From an uncultured Clostridia bacterium (GTDB lineage: Bacteria > Bacillota > Clostridia > UBA1381): a DNA stretch of 40,082 nt. Under the pieces are notes generated by a model. The model worked only from the letters and a program-made list of their open reading frames with translations, ran no database searches and was not told the DNA's origin. The DNA is taken from the NCBI GenBank assembly GCA_947631085.1, contig CANRJY010000018.1:1-40082 (forward strand). Direction: 5' to 3'. This document shows, one piece after another, positions 7,962 through 16,326 of this stretch; the first letter of the stretch is position 1, and every line of letters starts with the position of its first letter. The position numbers and the translations under genes were made by a program.

Positions 7962-8615
7962 ATGTTAAAGGAAGATGTTTTAAAAAAACTTACCGACTGC
8001 GGTCTTGTTGCCGTTGTAAGAGCTAACAGCGCGGAGGAAGCTATCAAGATTTCGGACGCGTGCCTCGCGGGCGGCTGCACGGGTATCGAGCTTACATTTA
8101 CCGTTCCCGGCGCGGACAAGGTTATCGCGGCTCTCGCGGAGAAGTATTCGAACGGCGAGATGATGCTCGGCGCAGGTACCGTTCTCGATCCCGAAACGGC
8201 GAGAATGGCTATTATGGCGGGCGCTAACTTCGTTGTAAGTCCGGCTTTCAATCCCGAAACGGCGAAGCTCTGTAACCGCTACAGAGTACCGTATATGCCC
8301 GGCTGCGCTACGATCACCGAGGTCATCACGGCTATGGAAGCGGGCGCTGACATAGTTAAGATATTCCCGGCTGACCTGTACGGACCGAAGATAATAAAGG
8401 ACATCAAGGGTCCCCTTCCGCAGGCTCAGATGATGCCGACGGGCGGAGTTGACAAGGATAACGTTGCCGACTGGATAAAGGCGGGCGTTGTTGCGGTAGG
8501 CGCGGGCTCGTCGCTCACGAAGGGCGCTAAGACAGGCGATTACGCGGCTATTACGGAAACGGCTAAAGAGTTCATCTCGAACATCAAAGCCGCGAGAGAA
8601 GCTTTAAAGAAATAA
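7962..8615 (+). CDS. eda: 2-dehydro-3-deoxyphosphogluconate (KDPG) aldolase
   Basis: The enzyme cleaves KDPG to pyruvate and glyceraldehyde 3-phosphate, the last step of hexuronate catabolism and of the Entner-Doudoroff route. The 217 residues are full length. Family marks are VAVVRANSAEEA with the substrate-binding Arg near residue 19, GCTGIELTFTVPGA with the catalytic Glu near 46, and MLGAGTVLDPETA. The phosphate loop is near MPTGGVDKDN, and DIVKIFPADLYGP near 132 contains the Schiff-base Lys. A strong AAGGAGG site precedes the ATG. The kinase that makes its substrate follows 25 bases later, so this is a two-gene operon. Some relatives also act on 4-hydroxy-2-oxoglutarate or KDPGal. Confidence 0.93.
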   Translation: MLKEDVLKKLTDCGLVAVVRANSAEEAIKISDACLAGGCTGIELTFTVPGADKVIAALAEKYSNGEMMLGAGTVLDPETARMAIMAGANFVVSPAFNPETAKLCNRYRVPYMPGCATITEVITAMEAGADIVKIFPADLYGPKIIKDIKGPLPQAQMMPTGGVDKDNVADWIKAGVVAVGAGSSLTKGAKTGDYAAITETAKEFISNIKAAREALKK

Positions 8616-8640
8616 TTTGAAATAAAGGAGATACATAAAC

Positions 8641-9672
8641 ATGGCAAAGGTAGTTACAATGGGCGAGATAATGCTCAGATTATCGACCCCGAACAATGAG
8701 AAATTTATCCAGGCTGACGAATTCGACGTATGCTACGGCGGCGGCGAGGCTAACGTCGCTGTATCGCTCGCGAATTACGGTCATGATGCGGAGTTTGTTA
8801 CCGCCGTTCCCGATAACCCCATCGGCGAGTGCGCTGTAGCGGCTCTGAGAAAGATGAACGTAGGCACGAAGCATATCGCTAAGGGCGGCGAAAGACTCGG
8901 CATTTACTTCCTCGAAACAGGCGCGAGCATGAGAGCGTCAAACGTTGTTTACGACCGCGCTCATTCGTCAATTTCTACGGCTAAACCCGAGGATTTCGAT
9001 TTTGACACTATTTTCGAGGGCGTTGACTGGTTCCACTTCACCGGCATCACTCCGGCTGTATCGGACGCGGCGGCGGAGCTTACCGAGGTCGCTTTAAAGG
9101 CTGCGAAGAAGCACGGCGTTAAGGTATCGGTCGACTTAAATTTCAGAAAGAAGCTCTGGTCGAGCGAGAAGGCTCAGAAGGTCATGACAAATCTCATGCA
9201 GTACGTTGACGTATGTATCGGCAACGAGGAGGACGCGGAAAAGGTTCTCGGCTTTAAGCCCGGCAACACCGACGTTACCTCGGGCGATTTGGAGCTTGCG
9301 GGCTACAAGGATATATTCGAGCAGATGGTTGAGAAGTTCAACTTCGAGTATGTTATCTCGTCGCTGAGAGTTTCAAAGTCGGCTTCGGACAACGGCTGGT
9401 CGGCTTGCATTTACTCGAGAGACACGAAGGAGTTCTATCATTCGAAGGAATACAGGATCCACCCGATAGTTGACCGCGTAGGCGGCGGCGACAGCTTCGC
9501 GGGCGGCACGATCTGCGGCTTCCTCGACGGCAAGAACTTCAAGGACGCGCTTGAGTTTGGCGTTGCGGCTTCGGCTCTGAAGCACACGATCCCCGGCGAC
9601 TTCAACCTCGTATCGCGCAAGGACGTTGAAGCCCTCGCGGGCGGCGACGGTTCGGGACGCGTACAGAGATAA
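8641..9672 (+). CDS. kdgK: 2-keto-3-deoxygluconate kinase (PfkB family)
   Basis: The protein phosphorylates 2-keto-3-deoxygluconate to KDPG for the aldolase encoded just upstream. The 343 residues show ribokinase-fold marks. MGEIMLRLSTP lies at the N-terminus, and YGGGEANVAVSLANYGHDAEFVTAVPDNPIG (split here by description, residues about 32-62) is PfkB signature 1. VDLNFRKKLW is near 161. VDRVGGGDSFAGGTICGFL near 277-295 contains the catalytic Asp of signature 2. The assignment to KDG rather than another sugar rests on the eda neighbour and the MRASNVVYDRAHSS region, which resembles KdgK proteins. A pair of terminators follows. Confidence 0.88.
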   Translation: MAKVVTMGEIMLRLSTPNNEKFIQADEFDVCYGGGEANVAVSLANYGHDAEFVTAVPDNPIGECAVAALRKMNVGTKHIAKGGERLGIYFLETGASMRASNVVYDRAHSSISTAKPEDFDFDTIFEGVDWFHFTGITPAVSDAAAELTEVALKAAKKHGVKVSVDLNFRKKLWSSEKAQKVMTNLMQYVDVCIGNEEDAEKVLGFKPGNTDVTSGDLELAGYKDIFEQMVEKFNFEYVISSLRVSKSASDNGWSACIYSRDTKEFYHSKEYRIHPIVDRVGGGDSFAGGTICGFLDGKNFKDALEFGVAASALKHTIPGDFNLVSRKDVEALAGGDGSGRVQR

Positions 9673-9688
9673 AAATTGAAAAACAAAA

Positions 9689-9716
9689 ATGGGCCGCGCC
9701 GCGGCTCATTTTTTTT
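9689..9716 (+). terminator. Terminator of eda-kdgK
   Basis: A nine-base stem (ATGGGCCGC with GCGGCTCAT, one G-T pair, three-base loop) is followed by a run of eight Ts on the plus strand. Confidence 0.9.
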
Positions 9717-9722
9717 GCAGCG

Positions 9723-9748
9723 AAAAACCGCCTTTAAAGGCGGTTTTT
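9723..9748 (-). terminator. Bidirectional terminator closing the gyrA-cyclophilin operon
   Basis: A 26-base perfect palindrome, AAAAACCGCC-TTTAAA-GGCGGTTTTT, ends two bases from the stop codon of the minus-strand cyclophilin. The flanking A and T runs let it stop transcription from both sides. Confidence 0.85.
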
Positions 9749-9750
9749 GG

Positions 9751-10227
9751 TTAATCGATTAATCTTATCGTCTTTATTACAATATCCTCTATCGGCTTAT
9801 CCGAGTAGTCCGTGGGCGTTTCCGCTATCTCGTCAACCACGTCCATGCCGTCGGTAACCATGCCGAAAGCCGCGTACTGACCGTCCAAATGCGGCGCGTC
9901 CTCGTGCATGATGAAGAACTGGCTCGACGCGCTGTTCGGGAACATCGTCCTCGCCATAGACAGCACTCCGCGTGTGTGCTTCAGGGGATTCGGCACGCCG
10001 TTTTTGTCAAACTCGCCCTTTATGTTGTCCGCGTGCTTTTGATTGCCCTCGGCATCATAGCCTCCGCCCTGAATCATGAAGCCCGAAATTACCCTGTGGA
10101 AAATCAGTCCGTCGAAAAAATTTTCCTCGATAAGCTTTACAAAATTGTCAACCGTTATCGGCGCGACGTCGGGGTACAGCTCCGCCTTTATCACGCCGCC
10201 GTTTTCCATTTCTATTTCAATATTCAT
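9751..10227 (-). CDS. Cytoplasmic cyclophilin-type peptidyl-prolyl cis-trans isomerase
   Basis: The protein interconverts cis and trans prolyl bonds during protein folding. The 158 residues are a single cyclophilin domain with no export signal. FHRVISGFMIQGGGY near residue 46 contains the catalytic Arg. GVLSMAR and ASSQFFIMHEDAPHLDGQYAAFGMV follow, with the Gln, Phe and substrate-pocket residues in place. I start it at the ATG ending at 10227, which is preceded by GGAGGAG; the 27 residues that could be added upstream would lack a ribosome site. It lies 22 bases downstream of a second, lipoprotein cyclophilin, so the operon encodes the same activity for the cytoplasm and for the cell surface. 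Confidence 0.9.
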   Translation of the reverse strand: MNIEIEMENGGVIKAELYPDVAPITVDNFVKLIEENFFDGLIFHRVISGFMIQGGGYDAEGNQKHADNIKGEFDKNGVPNPLKHTRGVLSMARTMFPNSASSQFFIMHEDAPHLDGQYAAFGMVTDGMDVVDEIAETPTDYSDKPIEDIVIKTIRLID

Positions 10228-10249
10228 TTCTTTCTCCTCCGGCATTATA

Positions 10250-11254
10250 TTATGAGATTTGACCGCTGTCCGAGCCGTCAAGCAGCGAGCGTATCGTTTC
10301 CTCGTCAAGAGTGTTATTCTCGTTCAGAGACGGCGCGGAGCCGGAGCTTGACGAGCCGGCGTCGTTTATTTTGCTGTTATACTCGTCTATAAGATCCGAC
10401 GCGCTTGAACCCGACGCGCCGCTCGTGCCTCGGCTTGAAGAATCGTTTCCGTCATCATCGTCACGGTCGGATGAGCTTGTTCTGTCATCGTCGTCGCGGT
10501 CGGATGAGCTTGTTCTGTCGTCATCGTCACGGTCGGACGAGCTTGTTCTGTCATCGTCATCGCGGTCGGACGAGCTCTTTTTATCATCGTCTTTATCCTT
10601 ATCCTTATCCTTATTATCAGCGCCGCTGTCGTCGATAGTTATTCTTCTTATTATGATCGGCTCGGTCGGAACGTCCTTCATGCCGCTCGACACAACCTCG
10701 CCCGTGCGAACCGACGCTATATCGTCAACCACGTCCATGCCATCGATTACTTTGCCGAATGCCGCGTATTTTCCGTCAAGGAACAGCGAGTCCTCGACAA
10801 CGATAAAGAACTGGCTTGTCGCGCTGTCGTAGCTCGTGTTTGTTCTCGCCATCGAGATTACGCCGCGCGTGTGGGACAAGTCGTTTTCATAGCCGTTTTC
10901 CTCAAATTCGCCGACGATTTCATCAGCCTTCTGCTCTCTAAGATCCTCGTCGTAGCCGCCGCCCTGAATTACGAAATCCTCGACTACGCGATGGAAAATA
11001 GTATCGTCATAGAAGCCGTCCTCGGCTAGATCCACGAAATTATCAACTGTTTCGGGAGCGAGATCGGGATACAGCTCAAGCACGATTTCGCCGCCGTCCT
11101 CAAGCTCTATTGTGGCTTCTATTGTGTTTTCCGTGTACTTCGGACTCAATTCCCTCGGCTCAAGCTCGTTGCCGCCGCCCTTTTCGCCGCCGCAGGCGGT
11201 AAGGCACAGAGCCGCAAGAGCCGCTACCGCCATTACTTTTAATACTTTTTTCAT
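10250..11254 (-). CDS. Cyclophilin lipoprotein with an acidic Asp/Ser repeat tail
   Basis: This is a surface-anchored prolyl isomerase, probably for proteins folding outside the membrane. Residues 1-21 are a lipoprotein signal ending LTAC, with Cys21 the lipidation site, followed by a Gly/Glu linker. The cyclophilin domain covers about 43-212 and keeps FHRVVEDFVIQGGGY, SMART and ATSQFFIVVEDS. The tail (about 213-334) is highly unusual: KDKDKDKDDD, then four tandem 11-residue units of the form SDRDDDDRTSS, then Ser/Gly-rich sequence. The tail may be a wall-spanning or calcium-binding spacer; that is inference. Its ATG overlaps the gyrA stop codon by one base (TAATG), which implies translational coupling to gyrA. 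Confidence 0.9.
   Translation of the reverse strand: MKKVLKVMAVAALAALCLTACGGEKGGGNELEPRELSPKYTENTIEATIELEDGGEIVLELYPDLAPETVDNFVDLAEDGFYDDTIFHRVVEDFVIQGGGYDEDLREQKADEIVGEFEENGYENDLSHTRGVISMARTNTSYDSATSQFFIVVEDSLFLDGKYAAFGKVIDGMDVVDDIASVRTGEVVSSGMKDVPTEPIIIRRITIDDSGADNKDKDKDKDDDKKSSSDRDDDDRTSSSDRDDDDRTSSSDRDDDDRTSSSDRDDDDGNDSSSRGTSGASGSSASDLIDEYNSKINDAGSSSSGSAPSLNENNTLDEETIRSLLDGSDSGQIS
10451..10582 (-). repeat. Four tandem 33-bp units inside the cyclophilin lipoprotein gene
   Basis: Units begin at 10451, 10484, 10517 and 10550, each encoding SDRDDDDRTSS on the minus strand. The copies differ mainly at third codon positions. Protein selection is therefore likely, along with possible copy-number change by slippage. 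It is not a CRISPR, because there are no spacers and the frame is kept. Confidence 0.9.
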
Positions 11255-13761
11255 TATTCGTTATCTCCTTCCGCGTTTATTTCGGAACTTTCCGCTTCCG
11301 CATCATCCTCGCGCTCCGTCCGCGCTATGCTTACCACGTTTACGCCCTCGTCAAGACGCATTACGCGCACGCCCTGGGTCTGTCTGCCGTAGGTGCTTAT
11401 CTCGTCGGAATGTATGCGGATAACCACGCCATCCGAGGTGATAAGCATAATGTCGTCCTCCGGCGTTACCGCCTTCATACCGGCGAGCTTGCCGGTTTTC
11501 TGCGTGATTTTGTATGTGAAAACGCCCTTTCCGCCGCGCGTCTGAGCTCTGTATTCGTCAAGAGCCGTCTTTTTGCCGTAGCCGTTTTCGGTGACTATGA
11601 GAAGCTCCGAATCCTCCTTCGCGAGGCTCGCGCCTATCACATAATCGCCCTTGCGAAGCCGTATGCCGCGTACTCCGCGCGCGACTCTGCCCATCGCGCG
11701 TACTTCCGATTCGTTAAAGCGTATCGCGTAGCCGTCGTGAGTCGCTATAATCAAATCCTTTTTGCCGTCGGTCAGCTTCACGCGCATAAGCTCGTCGTCC
11801 TCGGCAAGCTCTATCGCGCGCAGACCGCCCGCGCGTATCTTCGCAAAGCTCATTAAATCGGTTTTCTTTACCGTTCCGCTCTTGGTAACGAACATCAGGT
11901 ACTTGCCTTCCTCGAAGCTGTGAATAGGTATCATAGCCGTGATTTTTTCGCCCTGCTCGAGCGGGAGAAGGTTTACTATCGCCATGCCGCGCGCCTGTCT
12001 GCCCGCCTCGGGTATCTGATAGCCCTTGAGCTTATACACAACGCCGCGGTCGGTGAAGAACAGTATATTATCGTGGGTTGACGTTGTGAACAGGTGCTCG
12101 GGGAAGTCCTCGTCGCGGGTGGTTATACCCGTTATGCCGCGTCCGCCGCGTCTTTGACTGCGGTATGTGTCTACAGGCATACGCTTTACATAGCCGTTGT
12201 GCGTTACAGTTACGATCGTTTCCTCCTCGTCTATCAAGTCCTCGTCCTCGAAGTCGTTGACCGCCATAGCTATTTCCGTGCGACGCTCGTCACCGTATTT
12301 TTCCTTTATATCGAGAAGGTCTGTCTTAATTATTTCAAGCACGCGCTCCTCGTGGGCGAGAATGTCCTCAAGCTCCGCTATTTTTGCGGTAAGCTCGCTG
12401 TATTCGGTTTCTATTTTCTCGCGCTCCATGCCGGATAAACGGCCTAATTGCATCTGCACTATCGCCGTCGCCTGCACGTCGTCGAGACTGAACCGCTCGC
12501 AGAGAGCCGCTTTCGCTTCGGGTATGCCGCGCGAGGCGCGTATGATGTGGATTGCCTCGTCTATGTTGTCGATTATGAGTATATAGCCCTCTAAAATATG
12601 CGCTCTGTCCTTTGCCTTTGTCAGGTCAAAGTTCGTGCGGCGCTTTATAACGTCCTCCTGGTGGGCGATGTAGTGGTCTATCATTTCGCGCAGGTTTAAA
12701 ATTTTCGGCTGCTTGTCAACGAGAGCGAGCAAAATTACGCCGAATGTATCCTGCATCTGCGTGAATTTGTAAAGGTTGTTGAGCACAACATTAGGATTTG
12801 CGTCGCGCTTTAATTTTATGATAAAATGTATATTTTCGTCGGATTCGTCGCTCGTTGAGGCTATGCCCTCGAGCTTGCCGTCGCGGACAAGGTCGTTTAT
12901 ATGGCGCTCCATGCGCGCCTTGTTGACCTGATACGGGATCTCGGTGACAACTATGCGGCTCGCGCCGTTCGCGTCCTCCTCTATCTCAGCCTTCGCGCGG
13001 ACGATCACTCTGCCGCGTCCTGTGGTATAAGCCGCGCGGATACCGCTTCTGCCCATTATCACGCCGCCCGTCGGGAAGTCGGGTCCCTGGATATAGTTCA
13101 TCAGCTCGTCGATCGTGATCATAGGATCGTCTATCACCGCGATTATGCCGTCTATTACCTCGCCCAAATTATGCGACGGGATCTTCGTCGCCATGCCGAC
13201 CGCGATACCGTCCGAGCCGTTTACGAGCAAATTCGGGAAACGCGACGGGAGCACGTCCGGCTCTCTTAATTTATCGTCATAGTTCGGGACGAAATCGACC
13301 GTTTCCTTTTCGATATCCGAAAGCATCAGCGCCGAGAGCTTCGACATTTTCGCCTCGGTATAACGATACGCAGCCGCGCCGTCGCCGTCTATCGAGCCGA
13401 AGTTACCCTTGCCCTGCACGAGCGGATAACGCAGCGAAAAGTCCTGCGCCATACGCACCATCGCGTCATACACAGACGAATCTCCGTGGGGGTGGTATTT
13501 ACCGAGAACGTCGCCGACGGTAGCCGCCGATTTCTTGAAATCGTTTTCATAGAGCAGGTTCGATTCGTACATATCGTAGAGAATACGACGGTGAACCGGC
13601 TTCATACCGTCGCGCACGTCGGGGAGGGCGCGGGCGACGATAACGCTCATAGCGTAGTCGATATATGACTTGCGCATTTCCCTGTCAAGGTCAACGTCAA
13701 CGATTTTTTGGTTTTCGATTATCGACATATCCAGTTCTTTTTCATTTGACTTCTTTGCCAT
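11254..13761 (-). CDS. gyrA: DNA gyrase subunit A
   Basis: This is the DNA-cleaving subunit of gyrase, which pairs with GyrB to introduce negative supercoils. The 835 residues are full length. [19 protein letters not shown] lies near residue 44-62. The active-site Tyr is Tyr134 in AAAYRYTE. The six-bladed C-terminal wrapping domain contains the GyrA-box motif QRRGGRGI near residue 538, the mark that separates gyrase from topoisomerase IV. The quinolone region reads [10 protein letters not shown], with Ser95 and Asp99 in place of E. coli Ser83 and Asp87, so no common resistance change is present. gyrB is not in the window. It heads an operon with two cyclophilins. Confidence 0.97.
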   Translation of the reverse strand: MAKKSNEKELDMSIIENQKIVDVDLDREMRKSYIDYAMSVIVARALPDVRDGMKPVHRRILYDMYESNLLYENDFKKSAATVGDVLGKYHPHGDSSVYDAMVRMAQDFSLRYPLVQGKGNFGSIDGDGAAAYRYTEAKMSKLSALMLSDIEKETVDFVPNYDDKLREPDVLPSRFPNLLVNGSDGIAVGMATKIPSHNLGEVIDGIIAVIDDPMITIDELMNYIQGPDFPTGGVIMGRSGIRAAYTTGRGRVIVRAKAEIEEDANGASRIVVTEIPYQVNKARMERHINDLVRDGKLEGIASTSDESDENIHFIIKLKRDANPNVVLNNLYKFTQMQDTFGVILLALVDKQPKILNLREMIDHYIAHQEDVIKRRTNFDLTKAKDRAHILEGYILIIDNIDEAIHIIRASRGIPEAKAALCERFSLDDVQATAIVQMQLGRLSGMEREKIETEYSELTAKIAELEDILAHEERVLEIIKTDLLDIKEKYGDERRTEIAMAVNDFEDEDLIDEEETIVTVTHNGYVKRMPVDTYRSQRRGGRGITGITTRDEDFPEHLFTTSTHDNILFFTDRGVVYKLKGYQIPEAGRQARGMAIVNLLPLEQGEKITAMIPIHSFEEGKYLMFVTKSGTVKKTDLMSFAKIRAGGLRAIELAEDDELMRVKLTDGKKDLIIATHDGYAIRFNESEVRAMGRVARGVRGIRLRKGDYVIGASLAKEDSELLIVTENGYGKKTALDEYRAQTRGGKGVFTYKITQKTGKLAGMKAVTPEDDIMLITSDGVVIRIHSDEISTYGRQTQGVRVMRLDEGVNVVSIARTEREDDAEAESSEINAEGDNE

Positions 13762-13809
13762 ATTTATCCTCCGAAATTGTTTGGTTAAATCACATTATAT
13801 TCATTATAT

Positions 13810-13838
13810 ATTATACCATATTTTATAAAATTTTGCAA
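13810..13838 (-). promoter_or_regulatory. Promoter of the gyrA operon
   Basis: On the minus strand, TTGCAA (13833-13838), 17 bases, then TATAAT (13810-13815), about 50 bases before the gyrA ATG. Confidence 0.75.
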
Positions 13839-13842
13839 GCGG

Positions 13843-13864
13843 AAAAATGCCGAATTATCGGCAT
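13843..13864 (-). terminator. Terminator after the methyltransferase gene
   Basis: A seven-base stem (ATGCCGA at 13847-13853 with TCGGCAT at 13858-13864, four-base loop) is followed on the minus strand by five Ts. It overlaps the stop codon at 13855 and ends the long minus-strand run that begins at ychF. Confidence 0.65.
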
Positions 13865-14592
13865 ACAAGCACTATTCTTTCGGTATTTTTACTCGGTTTT
13901 TCAAAGGTCGGGGCGGCGTATGCGTCAACGTGTTCGAAACCCGCTTTTTTGAGCAGAAAACGCAGCTCCTTTTCCGAGTACGCGCGCTGAAGATGGCGCT
14001 CCTCAAAGCGGCGGTAATTTTCCCCGTCCTTTACGAAAAACGTCAGCATCATATCCGAAAGTTTTTTGTCCTTCAAATATCGGTTCTGCCATGTATAAAA
14101 TATATTTCTGTCCGAATGAACAAAGGTATTGTCCCCTATCACGTTTTCGAGCTTGTGACGGCTGCTTATGTCGAATATGAAAATTCCGTCAGTATCGAGA
14201 AAGCACGTTTTTATGCGCGTGAATATTTTCAAAAGTGATTCGGGTGAGATTATGTAGTTTACGCCGTCTATCATGCAGGTGAACGCGCCCATTGTGCCGT
14301 ACAAATCGAGATTTTCCATCTTCTGATTGAGAAACAGCACGTCAAGCCCGACCGCTTTTTCCCGCGCGATATTGAGCATATCGGGGCTTGCGTCAACTCC
14401 GGTCATGTTGTAGCCGCGCTTCGCGAGCGGGATCGTCACATTTCCCGTACCGCACGCCAAATCGCAGACAAGCTCGGGATTTACGTTATACATCGCGAAG
14501 ATGTTTTCGATATAGTCCGCGATTTTTTCGTAATTCACGTCGCGGCGCATTAAGCGGTCGTAAATATAGGCGAAATCGGAATAGCTGCTCAT
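13855..14592 (-). CDS. Class I SAM-dependent methyltransferase, substrate unknown
   Basis: The 245 residues form a Rossmann-type methyltransferase. VCDLACGTGNVTIPLAKRGYN near residue 42 (described in parts: the DLACGTG loop binds SAM), TGVDASPDML (acidic end of strand 2) and FTCMIDGVNYI are the class marks. FAYIYDRLM at the start is typical of the family often annotated as a Firmicute YqeM-like or UbiE-like methyltransferase. There is no DNA-binding part and no DPPY motif, so it is not a DNA methylase. Its ATG overlaps the TGA of the upstream TrpR-like gene (ATGA), so the two are translated together. I cannot name the substrate. Confidence 0.8.
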   Translation of the reverse strand: MSSYSDFAYIYDRLMRRDVNYEKIADYIENIFAMYNVNPELVCDLACGTGNVTIPLAKRGYNMTGVDASPDMLNIAREKAVGLDVLFLNQKMENLDLYGTMGAFTCMIDGVNYIISPESLLKIFTRIKTCFLDTDGIFIFDISSRHKLENVIGDNTFVHSDRNIFYTWQNRYLKDKKLSDMMLTFFVKDGENYRRFEERHLQRAYSEKELRFLLKKAGFEHVDAYAAPTFEKPSKNTERIVLVCR

Positions 14593-14888
14593 TCTTGTTC
14601 ACCCTTATCCTTCAATCTGTCAATTACTAAATTATAACCGTTTTTTCCGTAATTTATACAGCGATTCACGCGGCTTATCGTCGCCGCCGACGCGCCCGTT
14701 TCGGCTTCTATGTCCGTGTATACACGTCCGTCGCTCAGCATCAGAGCGACCTCCATACGCTGCGCCATCGAGCGAAGCTCCGAGATCGTGCATAAATCGT
14801 CGAAAAAACGCCTGCACTCGTCAAGCGTTTTTAATTCGAGCACCGCGTTGTACAGCGCGTCAAGGTTTTCGGTTTCCAAACCTTTCAT
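14589..14888 (-). CDS. YerC/YecD-type TrpR-related DNA-binding protein
   Basis: The 99 residues form a TrpR-like helix-turn-helix protein. LYNAVLELKTLDECRRFFDDL near the start and the HTH core around VYTDIEAETGASAATISRV (residues about 58-76) match the YerC/YecD family common in Firmicutes. The residues that bind tryptophan in TrpR are not assured, so its ligand and targets are unknown. I start at the ATG ending at 14888, which follows AAAGGAA; a longer frame to 14972 overlaps the end of the GH4 gene and has no ribosome site. It is coupled to the methyltransferase by an ATGA overlap and lies 31 bases after the GH4 gene. Confidence 0.85.
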   Translation of the reverse strand: MKGLETENLDALYNAVLELKTLDECRRFFDDLCTISELRSMAQRMEVALMLSDGRVYTDIEAETGASAATISRVNRCINYGKNGYNLVIDRLKDKGEQE

Positions 14889-14919
14889 GAGACAAATTCC
14901 TTTCGTAAATTTGAGTTTT

Positions 14920-16296
14920 TCAGGTATTCCAACCTGGGAGATATGCCTTTGTGTTTTCAAGCATTTCGTCAAACAGCTTCTTCGAGTCGCTCAGGCTGCA
15001 CGTTACGAGCGGATCGTTTATAAACGCCGCGAACGCCAGCTCCTTGTCGCGCGTGAGAGCCGCTTTTATGATAGTTTCGTGGTTTCCGACGTGGCGCGCG
15101 ACCATGTTATGGACCTCGTTGTTCATCCTGCCCGCGCAGATAGGCTTTACCGTATTGTGGCGGAATACCGCGTTGGTTTCGACTATCGCGCCCATAGGAA
15201 GGTCGGGAGCTTGTCCGATATTCGGGAGGTTCACGTTTGACACAAGCGTTTTGCAGCCGCAAAGAGCCTGCATCATATTTACGCCCTCCTCGCCCGTCTT
15301 TCGCAGCTCGAACTTTTCCTCGCCCGAGCAGAGCTTCGCGCTCCTTTCAAGTCTGTTTTTCAAATCCTCTTTTCTCCACGCGACGGTCGTAAGCCCGAAC
15401 ATCCAGCTTTTTACCGTTTCAGGGTCGGCAAGATACGTTTTGCCCGGCATAAACTCCGCCAAATGCCTGTCGCCCGCCGCCGCTATCTCGCCGTAACGCT
15501 TGAACAGATCGAATTTTACTCTCTGCGCGCACGCGAAGGTGCTGTTCATCCAGTGCTTCGACTCGTCCTGTATGTAGCCCGATTCGTAGTATTTATCAAC
15601 AAATTCCTTGTATACATCCATTAAGTTTATATCTTGATACCATGCGTCCGAGAGCCATGTGAAGTGATTTATGCCCTGCACGTTTACGCTGATGTCGTTT
15701 CTCGTGACGCCCTCGATGCCGCGCATTTCCTTGAGCGCGCACGCGAGAAGCTCCTGCGTCGAGAATACCTCGTGACAGCAGCCGAAAGCCTTTATCTGCG
15801 GAAATACCTCGTAGAGCGAGCGAACGCACAGCGACATCGGGTTTGTGTAGTTTATTACCCACGCGTCGGGCGCGTATTCCTTTATCGCCTCCGCTATCAC
15901 CTCGTACATCGGGATAGTGCGAAGCGCTCTTACCAGTCCGCCGGGACCTGCCGTGTCGCCCACGGACTGATATATTCCGTATTTTTCGGGCGCGTGAACG
16001 TCCGACTCCATCTCGTCAAACGTCGCGGGAAGTATCGATAATACCGCGAAATCAGCGCCGGTAAGCGCCTCCTGTAACGAGCCTACGGCTTCATACTTCC
16101 AAGCGCTTTTCGCCCCCTCGGCGTACTGCGCCTTGTTTCCGATTATCACGTTCGCCTCGGCGGCTTCGCGGTCAATGTCGTAGAGCCTTACCGTACCGCA
16201 GAGCAGATCCTGCGCCGCAAGGTCGCTCATAAGTCCCCAAGCCCAGCCGCGCGAGCCGCCGCCGATATACGCTATCGTTATGTTTTTTGTATCCAT
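14920..16296 (-). CDS. GH4 family alpha-galacturonidase (LplD type)
   Basis: This is a cytoplasmic NAD- and metal-dependent glycosidase that releases galacturonate from short pectin fragments. The 458 residues closely follow B. subtilis LplD as I recall it: IAYIGGGSRGWAWGLMSDL (nucleotide loop), LSILPATFDEMESDVH, YGIYQSVGDTAGPGGLVRAL, VINYTNPMS (147-155), FGCCHEVF (171-178), GINHFTW (208-214) and AAGDRHLAEF. The doubled Cys of GCCHE is the metal and redox site in this branch, where most GH4 enzymes have CHxxxG. An alpha-galactosidase or alpha-glucosidase role is less likely. It is out of place among ychF, glycosyltransferase and regulator genes, all on the same strand with gaps of about 30 bases. 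Confidence 0.85.
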   Translation of the reverse strand: MDTKNITIAYIGGGSRGWAWGLMSDLAAQDLLCGTVRLYDIDREAAEANVIIGNKAQYAEGAKSAWKYEAVGSLQEALTGADFAVLSILPATFDEMESDVHAPEKYGIYQSVGDTAGPGGLVRALRTIPMYEVIAEAIKEYAPDAWVINYTNPMSLCVRSLYEVFPQIKAFGCCHEVFSTQELLACALKEMRGIEGVTRNDISVNVQGINHFTWLSDAWYQDINLMDVYKEFVDKYYESGYIQDESKHWMNSTFACAQRVKFDLFKRYGEIAAAGDRHLAEFMPGKTYLADPETVKSWMFGLTTVAWRKEDLKNRLERSAKLCSGEEKFELRKTGEEGVNMMQALCGCKTLVSNVNLPNIGQAPDLPMGAIVETNAVFRHNTVKPICAGRMNNEVHNMVARHVGNHETIIKAALTRDKELAFAAFINDPLVTCSLSDSKKLFDEMLENTKAYLPGWNT

Positions 16297-16326
16297 TTTC
16301 AGTCGTCTCCTTTTTATATTAAAATT

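Noticed and set aside
10451-10582. Regular 33-base repeats resembling a CRISPR array
   Set aside because: The units are contiguous, without spacers, and keep the reading frame of a lipoprotein tail.
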